DNA of 64,000 nucleotides, from NCBI RefSeq assembly GCF_026210795.1, contig NC_089431.1, positions 3,038,001 to 3,102,000 of the forward strand, given 5' to 3'. The first letter of the stretch is position 1. Each line of letters begins with the position of its first letter. The notes beneath the pieces were generated by a model. It was not told the origin of the DNA and ran no database searches. It saw only the letters and a list, made by a program, of their open reading frames with translations. Of the stretch, positions 24,536 through 35,466 are shown one piece after another. The translations under genes were made by a program, and so were the position numbers. The DNA comes from Rhizophagus irregularis. Taxonomy: Eukaryota; Glomeromycota; Glomeromycetes; Glomerales; Glomeraceae.

Positions 24536-25950
24536 ATGGATAATGACTCTAATGATGCAACTACCTCAACGACACCAGTTTCTAGAGGTCAACAGAGGTC
24601 TGCAGTATTCACTTCAGTTTTATCTTCTGGGCCAGCGTCTTCTCTTGCAACAACGTCCGTAAGGGCAACTGCATCAAATTCAAGACAAGTCAGGCAGAAT
24701 TGGTGGGGATATATTGTTGAGAACTTTAGATCTATATCTAGAACCTCAAAGGTTTTATTAATTCTGAATTTAACAATGGTTCTAATTCAGGTATGTAAAT
24801 ATCTTGTACAAAAATGCTATAAGTATTAATGGATTGGGTTAATAATACAAATATATATATTTTTAAAATGAAATTAGGTTGTTGTAACTATAACAGTGCT
24901 TGTAATTTCACGTCATCAAGAATGCGATAAACCACTAAGGCTGTTTCTTATCCTATACATTGCTCGTGTGATAGTAGCTTGTCCAGTCAATGTATATTTG
25001 TATTTAAATCCTAGAGAAAATAGACGTGGTGGGCAAAATCCAAATGAAAATGAAAATCAAAGAAGGGATGGATGGGTTGACCGGTAAGTAATTTTATATT
25101 TATGTATTTTTTTTTTGTTTAATATTTATTCTGATAATATTTATTCTAATATTATTTTAATAAACGTGAAAATTGTAGACTAAAATCTTTTTTAGACCTT
25201 TTTGCTACTTTATGGTTTATTATTGGCAATTACCTACTTTTCACTACCGTTAAATGTCAAAGCACTTCACCGCCAGTGTTTTACCTTTCTTTGACATGGG
25301 TTATTGTTGGTTATATTATTATTACCATTCCAATATTACTGTGTCTGGCTGTTATATTCTGTCTACCATGTGTATTAGTGGCAATGAGAATGTTAAACGT
25401 TAGCGAAGCTACTGGAATGAGTGGCGCAAAAGATGATATTATTCAAAAGATCCCTTTAGTAAAATATAAAGCATCTGTAGAAGAATCAACCGATACTGTT
25501 ATAACAATGCCTCCACAAACCTCAAGTATGACACCAAGTAATGATGAAACACAGCCACCAAGACAAGATCAACCACGTAAAAAATCTCGGTTTAAACAAC
25601 TTTTTGGTAGCAATCGCAAGGGATCTTCAACTTCTTCGGCTCCAACAGTTTCACCTCCTTTTCCTATTCCAAACTCCGACGATGCAGTTTGCTCAATTTG
25701 TTTAGAACCTTATGAAGATGGTGTTGAATTAAGACGTTTATGGTGTTCACATCATTTTCATAAAGAGTGTGTAGATGAATGGCTTAAGTTAAATAAAAAA
25801 TGTCCGATGTGTCGCGAGGATGTAGAAGAGATGGCTGCAGAACATAGTAGTAAGAAAGGGAAAACTACTATCACAAACACTAATAATAATAACACTGCTG
25901 GTGAAGGTAGCAGTACCAACACTACTGGTCAAGTAAATATCAAACCTTAA
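24536..25950 (+). CDS. Multi-pass membrane RING-H2 E3 ubiquitin ligase
   Basis: Three exons (24536-24790, 24878-25083, 25179-25950) give 410 residues. A Ser/Thr-rich head is followed by about four hydrophobic segments: LILNLTMVLIQVVVTITVLV; FLILYIARVIVACPVNVYLY; LFATLWFIIGNYLLFTTV; and VIVGYIIITIPILLCLAVIF. A basic disordered linker leads to a C-terminal RING-H2, CSICLEPYEDGVELRRLWCS then HHFHKECVDEWLKLNKKCPM plus CRED (residues about 330-372), with all eight zinc ligands. The tail is Asn/Thr-rich. The layout (membrane segments then RING-H2) is common in fungal and plant E3 ligases of endomembranes. Substrate and exact compartment cannot be told from sequence. Confidence 0.85.
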
Positions 25951-26322
25951 TAAAAGGAAGTCGAAATAAACAAATGTTAATTTTTTTACAACATTGAATA
26001 ATAATATAATAATCTACATTTTATTATATCCATTTTATCTGATTTATAATCAAAAGAATACTAATTTACTTTTATTGTAATTATCATATCATTATATCTT
26101 ATGCACATATCTTATGCACATACACATTTGTAAAGTAATTAAAATGTAATATTTTTTTTTTTGTGATAAATAAAAAATAATGACAAAAGAACGATACGAT
26201 AGATTGTATCATATAATATTAAAATTTTCGTGTTTATTATTTAAATGATTTTCTTATACATTGAAACTATTTACTTTATAACGAAATACAAGGTAATTTT
26301 ATAATTACAAAGTAAGCTAAAA
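25951..26322. other. Convergent 3' spacer, RING-H2 gene / SOD2
   Basis: An AT-rich spacer between two converging genes, with a short direct repeat ATCTTATGCACAT near 26096-26121. Nothing else is visible. Confidence 0.45.
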
Positions 26323-27552
26323 TTACTTGGCGTTTTCAAATCTTGCAGCAACAGTTTTCCAGTTAACAACTTCCCAAACAGCTTTCAGATAGTCAGGTCT
26401 GGCATTCTTATATTGCAAGTAATACGCCTATAAGGAATTTTAAAATAAAAAAAAAATCGTAACGCTTCAAAAAATATAAAAAAATATGCAATTTATATAT
26501 AAACATATATAAACATACATGCTCCCAAACGTCAATTCCAAGAAGAGGCACGTGAGCTATTTGTGGATGGAGTTTATTAGTTGCTTTAAGATATAAATAA
26601 GTATTCAGAAAATAGAATAAATTTCTTACTTGTTAATGGATCTTGGTTTGGAAGGGTTACGATTTCCACACGTTTTGTCGTTTTGTTATAACCCTAAATA
26701 AAAAAACCGTAAGTTAGCTTTAAAAAAACGAAAATATTATATCTTTAACAAATACTTACCAACCAACCCCATCCAGAACCTATTAAGGTATAAATGTCTA
26801 GTTAATTTTATTCATTAAACTCAAAAACTCAAAATAATGAATGAATCAAACCTTGAACAGCAGCAGTTAAAGTATTAAATTTGCTGATGAAGTTCTCGAG
26901 AGAATCAAATTCTTTTTTAATGGCACTAAGAAGTTCGCCTAAAAAAAAAAGATTCTTATTATTTAGAAATTTTAATAAACTCATAACGTAAAGTCGTAAA
27001 CTAAATATACCATTTGGAGGTTCGCCACCACCTTCCTTCTTGGGAGCAAGATTCGCCCAAAATAGAGAATGATTGATGTGTCCTAATGAAACAAATAAGT
27101 TAACAGAGAAAGAAAAATATCAAGTCAAACTTAAACTTTACCTCCACCGTTGAATTTCAACGCAGGTTGTAACGCTATCTGAGAAATAACATCTTTGTCT
27201 TTTAAGGCTTGCTCAAATTTTTCTTCGGCCACGTTCAACCCATTAACGTACGCTTGATGATGCTTTTCATGATGAACTTTCATTATATCCGCTGAAATAA
27301 TAGGTTCGAGAGCCTAAATTTCATAACAATTTGTCATGGAAGTAGAGAAGTAAGACGCGAAAAAGTCTAGTTTTCTCTTTTACATATTTTACATATCCAT
27401 TCACGTCAAAAAAAACTGTTTACGTTATAGTCATAAGGAAGGTCCGGAAGCGTGTACTTTGACCTCTTAACAGTAAAACTAGTACTACTTCGAGCTAAGG
27501 TCGAAGTATAGATATTCTGTACAGCGCGTGCCGGAAATGCTAGACGGAGCAT
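26323..27552 (-). CDS. SOD2: Mitochondrial Mn superoxide dismutase
   Basis: Converts superoxide to H2O2 and O2 in the mitochondrial matrix. Eight exons: 27424-27552, 27142-27313, 27011-27082, 26852-26938, 26760-26779, 26630-26693, 26519-26583 and 26323-26427. They total 714 bases (237 residues). The first ~35 residues are an Arg/Ser-rich targeting peptide ([20 protein letters not shown]); the mature enzyme begins [16 protein letters not shown]. Metal ligands are all visible: [16 protein letters not shown] (first His), [17 protein letters not shown] (second His) and [20 protein letters not shown] (Asp and His). QGSGWGWLGYN is typical of the Mn/Fe family, and the overall form is that of eukaryotic MnSOD. 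Exon 5 is only 20 bases. Its start is 160 bases from the divergent SET/MYND gene, so they probably share a promoter region. Confidence 0.95.
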
Positions 27553-27712
27553 TTTCGTTATTTTCGTTTAATAAATTGTTTAATTGCGAACAATTAACGA
27601 TATGTTATAATTCTAAAATGATAAATATTACATCATTATTAGGTTTAAGATAATCCACCAATCAAATATCATTTAAAATTATCAAAGAATATCAATCTTG
27701 ATCGATCTTAAG

Positions 27713-29025
27713 ATGAATTTAGACTTTGGATCGTATCCCGTTCGTTTAACATGTTCACCAGAAAAAGGTCGTTATTTTCTTGCAAAGTCAGATATTAAAG
27801 TTGGAGAAGTTGTTTTAAAGGTTCATTATAATTTATAAAGTCGTTGCCTTTATGCTTTGCGCGTTAATTACTCCAAATATAACAAAGAATTTTTTTTTTA
27901 TCGTAAAGTGCTTGCCTCTTGCAACTGCGCCTTTCGATAATCACAAAAAACGGTATTGTTATACATGTAATTTATATAATTCCTCTTCAGCATTTTCATA
28001 CCATTGTGTGTCATGTGATCAAGCTTACTTTTGTAGTTTAGAATGTTACAAAAATGATTCAAATGTATTAGCAAAACATGAATTGATCTGTAATATATCA
28101 AGAAAAATTGCTACATGGAGGGCTGATAAACATATGAAAAGTGTAATTAGATTATTAGTACAAATATTGCTTGAATATTTGTGTGAAGAAAAAAATGATG
28201 ATAATGAACCTAAAAATGATATACTCAGAAATTATTTCAAAGATTTTTTGTTGCTTAAATCACATTATTCGGATTGGTCAACCAATTTAAAACAAGATTG
28301 GATGAAACATAAAAAATTTTTATTATCAATATTTAAGTCATCAAATTTGATTCAAGAAAATATTGAATTTGAAGAATTTTTACACATGATTTCGAGAATC
28401 GAAAGCAATGGATTTGGAATGTACTATCAATCTAAAGGAAGAGAAATTTTATTTGGAAGAGGTAAGATGATTTTGTTTTATAAAGAAATTTCGGTAACGT
28501 ATATTTTATTTATTTTATTTTATTTTTTAACTTTTTAAGCTATATATCCATTTGCGTCATTCTTTAATCATTCTTGTGACGCGAATTGCGATGCCCTTCA
28601 GCCGAATTATAAAGGTGAAAATAATCAAGTGGATAATGCAAATTCCGAAGGATGTATTGCTATTGAATCAGTACAAACAGACATCAACTTGAATACATTA
28701 ATTAAAAAAAAGGAAATATTTCGTAAAGTGGAATTTATAGCACTTCACAATATCAAAGAAGGTAATGTAAAATATAAAATACAAGTGACAAATTGAAATT
28801 TAATAAATATACGTTAAATTTACTCTTAAACGTCAATTAGGTGAAGAATTAACTATATCGTATATAGAAGATACTCATTCCCCGTTACAAGCGAGAAGAC
28901 AAAAACTTATGAATGATTATTATTTTTTGTGCAAATGTGATAGATGTAAATCTGAAGAGACTAAAATAAATGGGAAAAGATTTAAGGGCTTGAAGAAATA
29001 TCGTGGAAATAAAGAATTTCAATGA
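27713..29025 (+). CDS. SET-MYND (SMYD-type) protein methyltransferase
   Basis: Four exons (27713-27820, 27909-28461, 28540-28761, 28841-29025) give 355 residues. The SET domain is split by a MYND zinc finger as in SMYD proteins. The N-terminal SET strand has SPEKGRYFLAKSDIKVGEVV. The MYND-type Cys/His block is CYTCNLYNSSSAFSYHCVSC, then DQAYFCSLECYKN and KHELIC. The SET core is YPFASFFNHSCDANCDALQP (the NHSC motif that binds AdoMet), then GEELTISYIED, with a post-SET Cys cluster FLCKCDRCKSEE. It is shorter than most SMYDs and lacks the long TPR-like tail. The target (histone or other) is unknown. Its stop overlaps the 3' end of the opposing bS6m gene by 7 bases. Confidence 0.85.
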
Positions 29026-29511
29026 GTCTTATCAGGTCTTTCTATAATATCTTCAAGTCTTTCCCCAAGTTTAACTATATTTCCTCGAATAACACGAGGA
29101 TCATTGTTAAACATTTTTCTTAATTCGGTTATCACTACTGGGTTGGTGTCAAAATGCATAAGCCAAAAACTATTCAAAATGTAAAAATAAATTAATAGTT
29201 TTATAAAAACGTATTAAAACCAAAAAAAATTCCTTAACGTACTGTCCACGAGTATGGTATACTTGGTGTCTGCGTATTCTCTTTGCTAATGGCATTTCGC
29301 CCCAGTTCTCAAAACCTCTTACAACTCCACCTCGTTCAAGAACATGTTTTGCTGAATTTCGGACAAGATCTTTAAAGTTTGCCTTTTATCATATTAATGT
29401 TTATAATTAGGTTTATAATTAGGTTTATGAGGAGTGACTTTAATGGAGTAAAAAGTTATATTTTACCTCCATTAATCCCGCTCTAGTTATACAAAGAAGT
29501 TCATAAAACAT
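29019..29511 (-). CDS. MRP17: Mitochondrial ribosomal protein bS6m (Mrp17)
   Basis: A small-subunit mitoribosomal protein related to bacterial S6. Three exons, 29467-29511, 29243-29382 and 29019-29169, total 336 bases (111 residues). It begins MFYELLCITRAGLMEANFKD, continues GVVRGFENWGEMPLAKRIRR HQVYHTRG and ends with FWLMHFDTNPVVITELRKMF, NNDPRVIRGNIVKLG. The 'ENWG...LAYRI' and 'Y..HF' features are S6 hallmarks. For the second intron, the donor GTACGT at 29242 keeps the frame; a GTTAAG donor 4 bases on would cause a frameshift. Its start lies 145 bases from the divergent LSM5 gene. Confidence 0.88.
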
Positions 29512-29656
29512 CTTTCAATATTTAAGTGATATAATTTGAGTGAAAAATAAAAAATTTTATCGAGTGGCTTAGGAAAATTGATTATGCTGTGCAACCTACA
29601 TATAGCAATTTATGTTATCGGATTTTTTTTTTTGACAATCCTAAATCCTTAATATA

Positions 29657-30291
29657 ATGACAACTGCAACAAATCAACTTCTCCCACTTGGTATGTGTTA
29701 TCTTTTCAGGTTCCAAATATTAATTGAAAAAGAAATGAATTGACGTTATTAACGTTTAAAATTTTATATTTTGTTCTAATTACGGGAATACGTTTTTAAG
29801 AATTGATCGACAAATGTATTGGCTCTAAAATTTGGGTCATTATGAAGAGTGAAAGAGAATTCACAGGAACTCTGTTGGGCTTTGACGATTATGTCAGTAT
29901 CCTTTTGATTTGTTCGCATCATAATTTAAATAGAGATATATATTTATTAATTTTTATGTGACAAAAATTTTGATCAATATGTCTTTAACTTTGATTTATG
30001 CGAATTAGATATGGTGTTGGAAGATGTTACAGAATAGTAAGTTGTAAAATTATTGTATGTCTCTCCAAATATTTAATTAATTGATTTTTCTTTTTATTTC
30101 TTAATAGTGAAAATACGCCAGAGGGCCGTAAAACCACAAAACTTGACAAGATCCTACTGAACGGGAACAATATAACTATGGTGAATACAATTATTATTTT
30201 ACTTCATTTTTGGGCTTTTCTTATTTGGTTTAATTTTTTTTATTTTTTATTTAAAAAGCTTATACCCGGTGGTGAAGGACCGGAAAGTTAG
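29657..30291 (+). CDS. LSM5: U6 snRNA-associated Sm-like protein LSm5
   Basis: A member of the Lsm2-8 ring (U6 snRNA 3' end, nucleus) and the Lsm1-7 ring (mRNA decapping, cytoplasm). Five exons: 29657-29690, 29801-29896, 30009-30036, 30108-30180 and 30259-30291. They total 264 bases, 87 residues, the usual LSm5 size. Sm1: [20 protein letters not shown] then [18 protein letters not shown]. Sm2: [20 protein letters not shown]. The two Sm motifs and the VNMVLEDV / LNGNN residues identify LSm5 rather than other Lsm proteins. Every exon boundary keeps the frame, although the second donor (GTATCC) is a weak match to consensus. Confidence 0.95.
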
Positions 30292-30627
30292 GAAAAACGT
30301 CAAATATATCATTTGATATTTAGAAACATAGATGTAAATGCACTTTTAAGATTTTATATAATATTGAACTGCATAATTATTTCTTTTATACTGATGACAT
30401 GGTTCGCAGTATTAAAAATGTACGCCATAAAAATTCCACGTCAGATTTGATAAATTTATAATAAAATAAAAAATACCATTTGATCATATGACTTTCTTAA
30501 ATGTTTTAAACTCGCCAACTAAGTACTAACCATATATTACTATGATCACGTGCTCGAGCCTTTTATAAAAGATTATGCCAAATTAGTATCTGCGAGATTA
30601 TCGCTTACATTTTTTAACATAAATAAA
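30292..30627. other. Spacer LSM5 to eIF2B-gamma
   Basis: An AT-rich spacer between two same-strand genes. It contains TCACGTGC at 30546-30553, about 80 bases before the eIF2B-gamma start, and a GATCATATGAC sequence near 30483. No gene is seen. Confidence 0.45.
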
Positions 30628-32734
30628 ATGTTACTGTTCGAATCAGATAAGAAACAAATGAAGCAAAAACTTCATGTTCGATATACTGAGTTTCAGGCTA
30701 TCGTTCTGTGTGGTTATGGTAACAGGTACCTGTTTTATTCCACCAAGTTATTCGAGTAATTTTTGTTGGCCTTAACGAAAAAATGTATTATAGACTTTAT
30801 CCACTTACTGAGGATAACAATATACCTAAGGCTTTGCTTCCTTTAGCCAATAAACCAATGTTACACTATGTTTTGGACTGGTTAGAAAGAGCTGGAATTA
30901 CCGGTATGTAAATTTCCATAAAATACCTTTAATCATTCGATTATATTAATATTTTGCGTTAATTTTCAACAAGAATAGATGTAATAATTATTTCGGAATC
31001 AAGCGGGGAACATAAAATTGGACATTATATTAAAGTTGTCTATGAAGGAAAATTGAAACCAATTTTAGAAGTGGTTAAAGAAGATGTAGGGACTGCTGAT
31101 GCGTTGAGAACGATTAAAGATAAAATTAAGGTCTTTATTTTAATATCGTTGTTTGCTTGCATTATTGTTGCGATAAATTAACTTTTATTAATTATATTCT
31201 TTATTAGAATGATTTCGTCGTGATTAGTTGCGATTTGATTCTTGATTTACCTCCTCACCAATTCTTGGATCTTCATCGTACTCGAGATCCTACTTTTACA
31301 GCACTTTATTATGAACCAAATAAATCAGAGGGTAGTGGAGGAAGTGGTAATAATTATAAGGACGATAGTAAGTTTTTTCTTTTTTTTCAAATTATCTTTA
31401 TTATATTTGTTTAAATAGAAATTAATAATTTCTTATTGAAATTCAAAGAATCTAAACAATTTGTTGGAGTTGATATTAATCAATCACGTCTAATTTATGT
31501 CGCGTCTGAAGTTGATTTAGACCAAGAATTTTCCTTGCGTATGTCACTATTGTGGAAGTGCGTACGTGTATTTCATTTTATGAAAAATAAGGATGATTAG
31601 CTGATGACTAACTGATAGTAACTTAATAGGTTTCCGCGTGTAAATATTCATACTACTTTACAAGATTCTCACCTTTACATTTTTAAACGATGGGTAATCG
31701 ATCTAATTGCGCAGAAAAAAGCAATTTCTAGTGTTCGAGAACATTTAGTCCCGTTACTTGTAAAATGTCAATATCAAAAAAATTTATTAGAGAAAGAAGG
31801 AATAGATAAATGTATGTACTCGATGTTGCAACTAAATTATAAGTTAATTGAATTTAATTTTAATTGTTTTATTAATGGTCTTTAGTTATATTTGATTAAA
31901 GTGGCCAAATTACAAGAAAATCACCAGAAAATTGCTCTTGAATACTCTGCTACATGGGATGAAAAAGATAAGGAACCAGTTTACTGTCAGGTTTATATAT
32001 ATAATACTGGATTTTGTGGACGTGGAAACACTGTACCAAAATATTGTGATTTGAATCGCCATGTATGTTGAATTCTTAACAAATTTTTAGAGTGTCGAGA
32101 TCTTCAATTTCTAATGTAATTAAACTTTATATCTAAAGATGACGAAAGTTAGCACCGAATCGCGCGTTTCTCCATCGGCAGAAGTGAATGCAAAGACTCA
32201 AGTAAGTTAAAAGTTTTTGCATATTTTTAAGACTAACCAGTAAGTTGCTAATGATTTATTTAAAGGTTGGTTCAGATTCACTTGTTGGTAACGATACTAA
32301 AATTGATGAGCGAACCTCTATTAAACGGGCAACTATCGGTTCACATTGCATTATTGGTAAAAATGTAAAGATTTCAAATTCTATACTAATGGATGATATT
32401 ATCATAGAGGATAAGTAAGTATATTAGTTTTATTAATTAATATTAGTCTTATTAATTATAAAGTTATTTCTTGAAAAGTTTCTAATTTCTAAATCAATCT
32501 TATTAATAGTGTTAGATTAGACGGATGTGTTGTTTGTAATAATGCTAAAATAATGGAAAAGTCCGTGTTGAAAGATTGTGAAGTTGGTGGTGGTTATGTA
32601 GTAGTAGCAGAAAGTACGTATCATTTTAATTTTTTTATTCTATGATTTACTACATTATTTGCTGATATAATTATACACATGTTTTAGCACAAGCAAAGAA
32701 CGAACAACTTGTCGAATTCCGAGATTTGAGTTAA
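30628..32734 (+). CDS. GCD1: Translation initiation factor eIF2B subunit gamma
   Basis: Part of the catalytic gamma-epsilon core of the guanine-nucleotide exchange factor for eIF2. About ten exons and roughly 450 residues. The nucleotidyltransferase-like domain opens EFQAIVLCGYGNRLYPLTED, then PKALLPLANKPMLHYVLDWL and DVIIISESSGEHKIGHYIKV; DFVVISCDLILDLPPHQFL follows. The C-terminus has left-handed beta-helix hexapeptide repeats (VGSDSLVGNDTKIDERTSIK, TIGSHCIIGKNVKISNSILM, DDIIIEDNVRLDGCVVCNNA). The usual G-G-G-S-R loop is replaced by G-Y-G-N-R, as expected in the non-catalytic gamma type. Two starts are possible, 30628 and 30658. The exon after 31800 needs acceptor AAAG at about 31890 to keep the frame. 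Confidence 0.88.
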
Positions 32735-33145
32735 AAATTTAATCACGTGATACAATTTAAATTTATAAATTAACGATCAATCAATAAAAATAATTGTGAA
32801 ATAATTTTATTTACGTTGTTGCTAAAAATAAAAATTCTATCACGAGTGGCGTATATAGTCGATCGAGATCGTCGCGCCAAATTTCTTGGGGTTTGATCTT
32901 GGCTCCCAGTCTTATGTTGACTTAAACTAGTATATTAATGGATTCCCATTTTGATCATAGAGTATTATGTTACCTAAATTTTTGTGTTTGAAACTCTTTA
33001 TATCTCTTTATTTAAAAATTGTTATACCTGACAAAAAACCGAACATTATTTCCAAGTTTTTTTTTCTGCATTAGATGTTAAAAGTTTTAATATAACAAAT
33101 TTTTCAAAGAAAAAAAAATATCGTTAAAGAAAAAAATAAAGAATA
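32735..33145. other. Spacer upstream of the repeat membrane-protein gene
   Basis: An AT-rich spacer holding a TCACGTGA palindrome at 32743-32750 and, on the minus strand, TTTGGCGCGA at 32872-32881, a match to the E2F/MBF cell-cycle consensus. The latter is about 265 bases before the start codon of the next gene. Both are candidate sites only. Confidence 0.4.
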
Positions 33146-34654
33146 ATGGAACACCAGTATCCAGAGAAGGGGAATTATGACCATTCTCAGCAACAACAGT
33201 ATCCTCCCAATTCCTCATTAACGACTGTTCCATATCCAGGACCAGAACAACAAGGTCCTCCTCCAACAATTATACCGGCAGAAAACCAGCAATCTTCTTA
33301 TACGTATGCTGATACCTATTCTCAGCAACAACAACAGCAATATATTCCTGCTCCTACAATGCCAGAAGCTAATCAAAATAATAATGAACAATCGATTTCG
33401 TATCCGCCATCCTATAATAGTAACCAGTACAATCTACCACCTGAGGCATCATATAATAATCAATATAATCCACCACCCGAGGCATCTTACCAGTATAATC
33501 CATCATCTGAAGTATCTTATAATAACCAGTATAATCTACAACCTGAAGCATCTTATAATAATAACCAGTATAATCTACAACCTGAAGCATCTTATAATAA
33601 TAACCAGTATAATCCATCACCTGAGGCACCTTATTCTTATAACAATAATCAGTATAATTCGCAATCTGAGGCGACATATAATAATAATCAGTATAATCCG
33701 CCACTTGAGGCGTCTTATAATAATAACCAGTATATTCCACAACCCGAACCATCTTATAAAAATAGCACGTATAGCTCACCACCACCACTGGAACCGTCTT
33801 ATAATACTTCATATAACTTACCACCACCGCAACCACCGCAACCACCGCAACAGACATCTTATAGTAATAATTCGTACAGTTCAGCCCCTGAACCATCGTA
33901 TACTGTACCATCAAATCAACCACCAAATCAACCACAATCTTATAATAATAATGTTTATTCTAGTTCTTCTTCAAATGCTTCCCCATATTTAACGAAACCA
34001 TATTCTCGTACTCAAAATTATAATAACGCACAGCCATCAAACGTCTCTCCGTCTTCAGCACAACCTTCAAATTATGACGATAAATCACCAAGACCTCCAA
34101 AAAATTATTCACCATCAAAACCTATAACAGGACCTGATTATTCATCATCATATACGGTTGCTCCAAATCAATCGAGACCAGTACAGGATCGTTTACCACC
34201 CAGTTATGGAGGAACAAAACGTCCGCGTCGAAATGATTGTGCGGATTGTGCGGATTGTTTTTCAATATGTGGTTGTATAAGGTGTACTTGTACTGTAATT
34301 ACTTTTATTTTCGCCGCACTTTTTATAGCTGCAGGTATTTTCTTAATTAGTTATTCAAAAATTTTACCAGGAAAATGTCAAGGTATTTGTGACCCTACAA
34401 ATGGAGGTATACAAAATCCCAGCAATTTGCCAGGCAATGTTGACAATTCACTCGATAAAATTAACAATGAAATTAGTAATGGTACTCAACAATGTTCTAG
34501 TTTATGTAAGGATAGTGTTTTTAAAATTCTATTTTATGGTGGGATAGGGTTTATAGGTCTTGGTTCTATAATAGCTTTAACTCAAATTTTATGTATGTGT
34601 TGTAGAGTTGGTTCAAGTGGTGGAAGAGGTACAGGTTGTTGTTATTGTTGCTGA
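33146..34654 (+). CDS. Asn/Gln/Pro/Tyr-repeat membrane protein, Cys-rich
   Basis: I do not recognise a family. It is a single exon of 502 residues. Residues ~1-360 are low complexity: Q-runs, then about nine imperfect copies of a 12-16-residue unit of the form NNQYN-[LPS]-x-PEASYN (33415-33760), then further SYNN/PPP stretches. Residues ~365-502 are quite different: a Cys-rich approach (CADCADCFSICGCIRCTC), a membrane helix (VITFIFAALFIAAGIFLISY, ~381-403), a short loop with paired cysteines (GKCQGICDP, QQCSSLCKD), a second helix (ILFYGGIGFIGLGSIIALTQ, ~460-485) and a Cys-rich end (CMCC...GCCYCC). The tail cysteines could be palmitoylated. It resembles a disordered cytosolic tail on a two-helix anchor, possibly a scaffold. 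The function is unknown. Confidence 0.75.
   Translation: MEHQYPEKGNYDHSQQQQYPPNSSLTTVPYPGPEQQGPPPTIIPAENQQSSYTYADTYSQQQQQQYIPAPTMPEANQNNNEQSISYPPSYNSNQYNLPPEASYNNQYNPPPEASYQYNPSSEVSYNNQYNLQPEASYNNNQYNLQPEASYNNNQYNPSPEAPYSYNNNQYNSQSEATYNNNQYNPPLEASYNNNQYIPQPEPSYKNSTYSSPPPLEPSYNTSYNLPPPQPPQPPQQTSYSNNSYSSAPEPSYTVPSNQPPNQPQSYNNNVYSSSSSNASPYLTKPYSRTQNYNNAQPSNVSPSSAQPSNYDDKSPRPPKNYSPSKPITGPDYSSSYTVAPNQSRPVQDRLPPSYGGTKRPRRNDCADCADCFSICGCIRCTCTVITFIFAALFIAAGIFLISYSKILPGKCQGICDPTNGGIQNPSNLPGNVDNSLDKINNEISNGTQQCSSLCKDSVFKILFYGGIGFIGLGSIIALTQILCMCCRVGSSGGRGTGCCYCC
33415..33760 (+). repeat. Imperfect in-gene tandem repeat
   Basis: About nine diverged copies of a 36-51-base unit coding for NNQYNxxPEASYN. 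Neighbouring copies at about 33525-33610 are nearly identical (TATAATCTACAACCTGAAGC twice), showing recent unit duplication. Copy number is likely to vary between strains. Confidence 0.8.
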
Positions 34655-35466
34655 GAATAACTAATTGTTTATATGTCAAATTCGATTCCAAAAAGTTATA
34701 TCTATTTTTGTTTATTTAAAAATTTATTTTTTTTTAAAAAAAAAATTATATTTCATTTATATAATGAAACAAAATATTTGAAAGGAAAAACTACAATCTG
34801 TAATTTTATTTATATTATATATAATAATATATGTATACTATCATAATATTTTGTAAAAAAGCAACTATTGTATTGATCTGTTTAATTTTAGAATTAGGCC
34901 TAAAATTTTGCATAATGCTAAAATTCCAATAATAATTAAAATGTATCAAATCATAATAAAATTGTTATTATTGATTTGTATCATAAAGTTAAAAAAGTAA
35001 TTGACTAATAAAAGAAAAATTTAAATAATTAGTATGGCTAAGTATATACAAAGTTATTATTTGAATATACACAAGTGATCATTTGAATATACAAAATGTA
35101 TATTCAAATAACAATAAAAGTGGTCATTTGATTAAATAAAAGTTGTTATCTGATTATCATTTTATCATTTGAATATAAAAAGTATATACAAATCACACTA
35201 AATAAGATGACCTTTTTGGGTTGTAATTTTTTAATTGTAACTATTTAGTACTGTAATTTAAAAAGGCGGATTTACAAAGATTTTTCATAATATTAATTAT
35301 ATAACCATTCACAAATAAATTTTGAATTGTAATAACTGATTACGTAAAAGGTTTGACCAGCAGAAAATCATGGCAGTATTTTCACGAGGAAACCATGTGA
35401 TAAAATATAATTAAACGAAGTTTTTGGGATGATCAAATTGTTTATTGCAGTTTTTCTTCGAAAAGA
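34655..35466. other. AT-rich spacer with inverted-repeat element
   Basis: No gene is seen. Apart from the repeat cluster at 35040-35192 (listed separately), the DNA is simple AT sequence. The DPH6-like promoter should be at the right end. Confidence 0.45.
35040..35192. repeat. Palindrome cluster with flanking direct repeats
   Basis: ATTTGAATATAC occurs at 35059-35070 and 35081-35092, its exact inverse GTATATTCAAAT at 35098-35109 (12-base stem, 5-base loop), and a partial copy at 35167-35177. AAGTATATACAAA flanks the cluster as direct repeats at 35040-35052 and 35180-35192. It could be a small non-autonomous element or a replication-slippage product. No coding potential. Confidence 0.5.

Noticed and set aside
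29225-29243. Possible frameshift in the bS6m gene
   Set aside because: Using the donor GTACGT rather than the nearby GTTAAG restores the frame and gives the family-like HTRGHFWLMHF.
31800-31895. Possible broken exon in eIF2B-gamma
   Set aside because: The acceptor after GATTAAAG keeps the frame (IDKLAKLQENHQ), so no mutation is needed.
33306-33992. Long open frames on both strands over the repeat membrane gene
   Set aside because: They are shadows of the N/Q/P/Y repeat read in other frames and give Ile/His- or Tyr/Val-only repeats with no domain. The 502-residue frame with two membrane helices is the coherent one.
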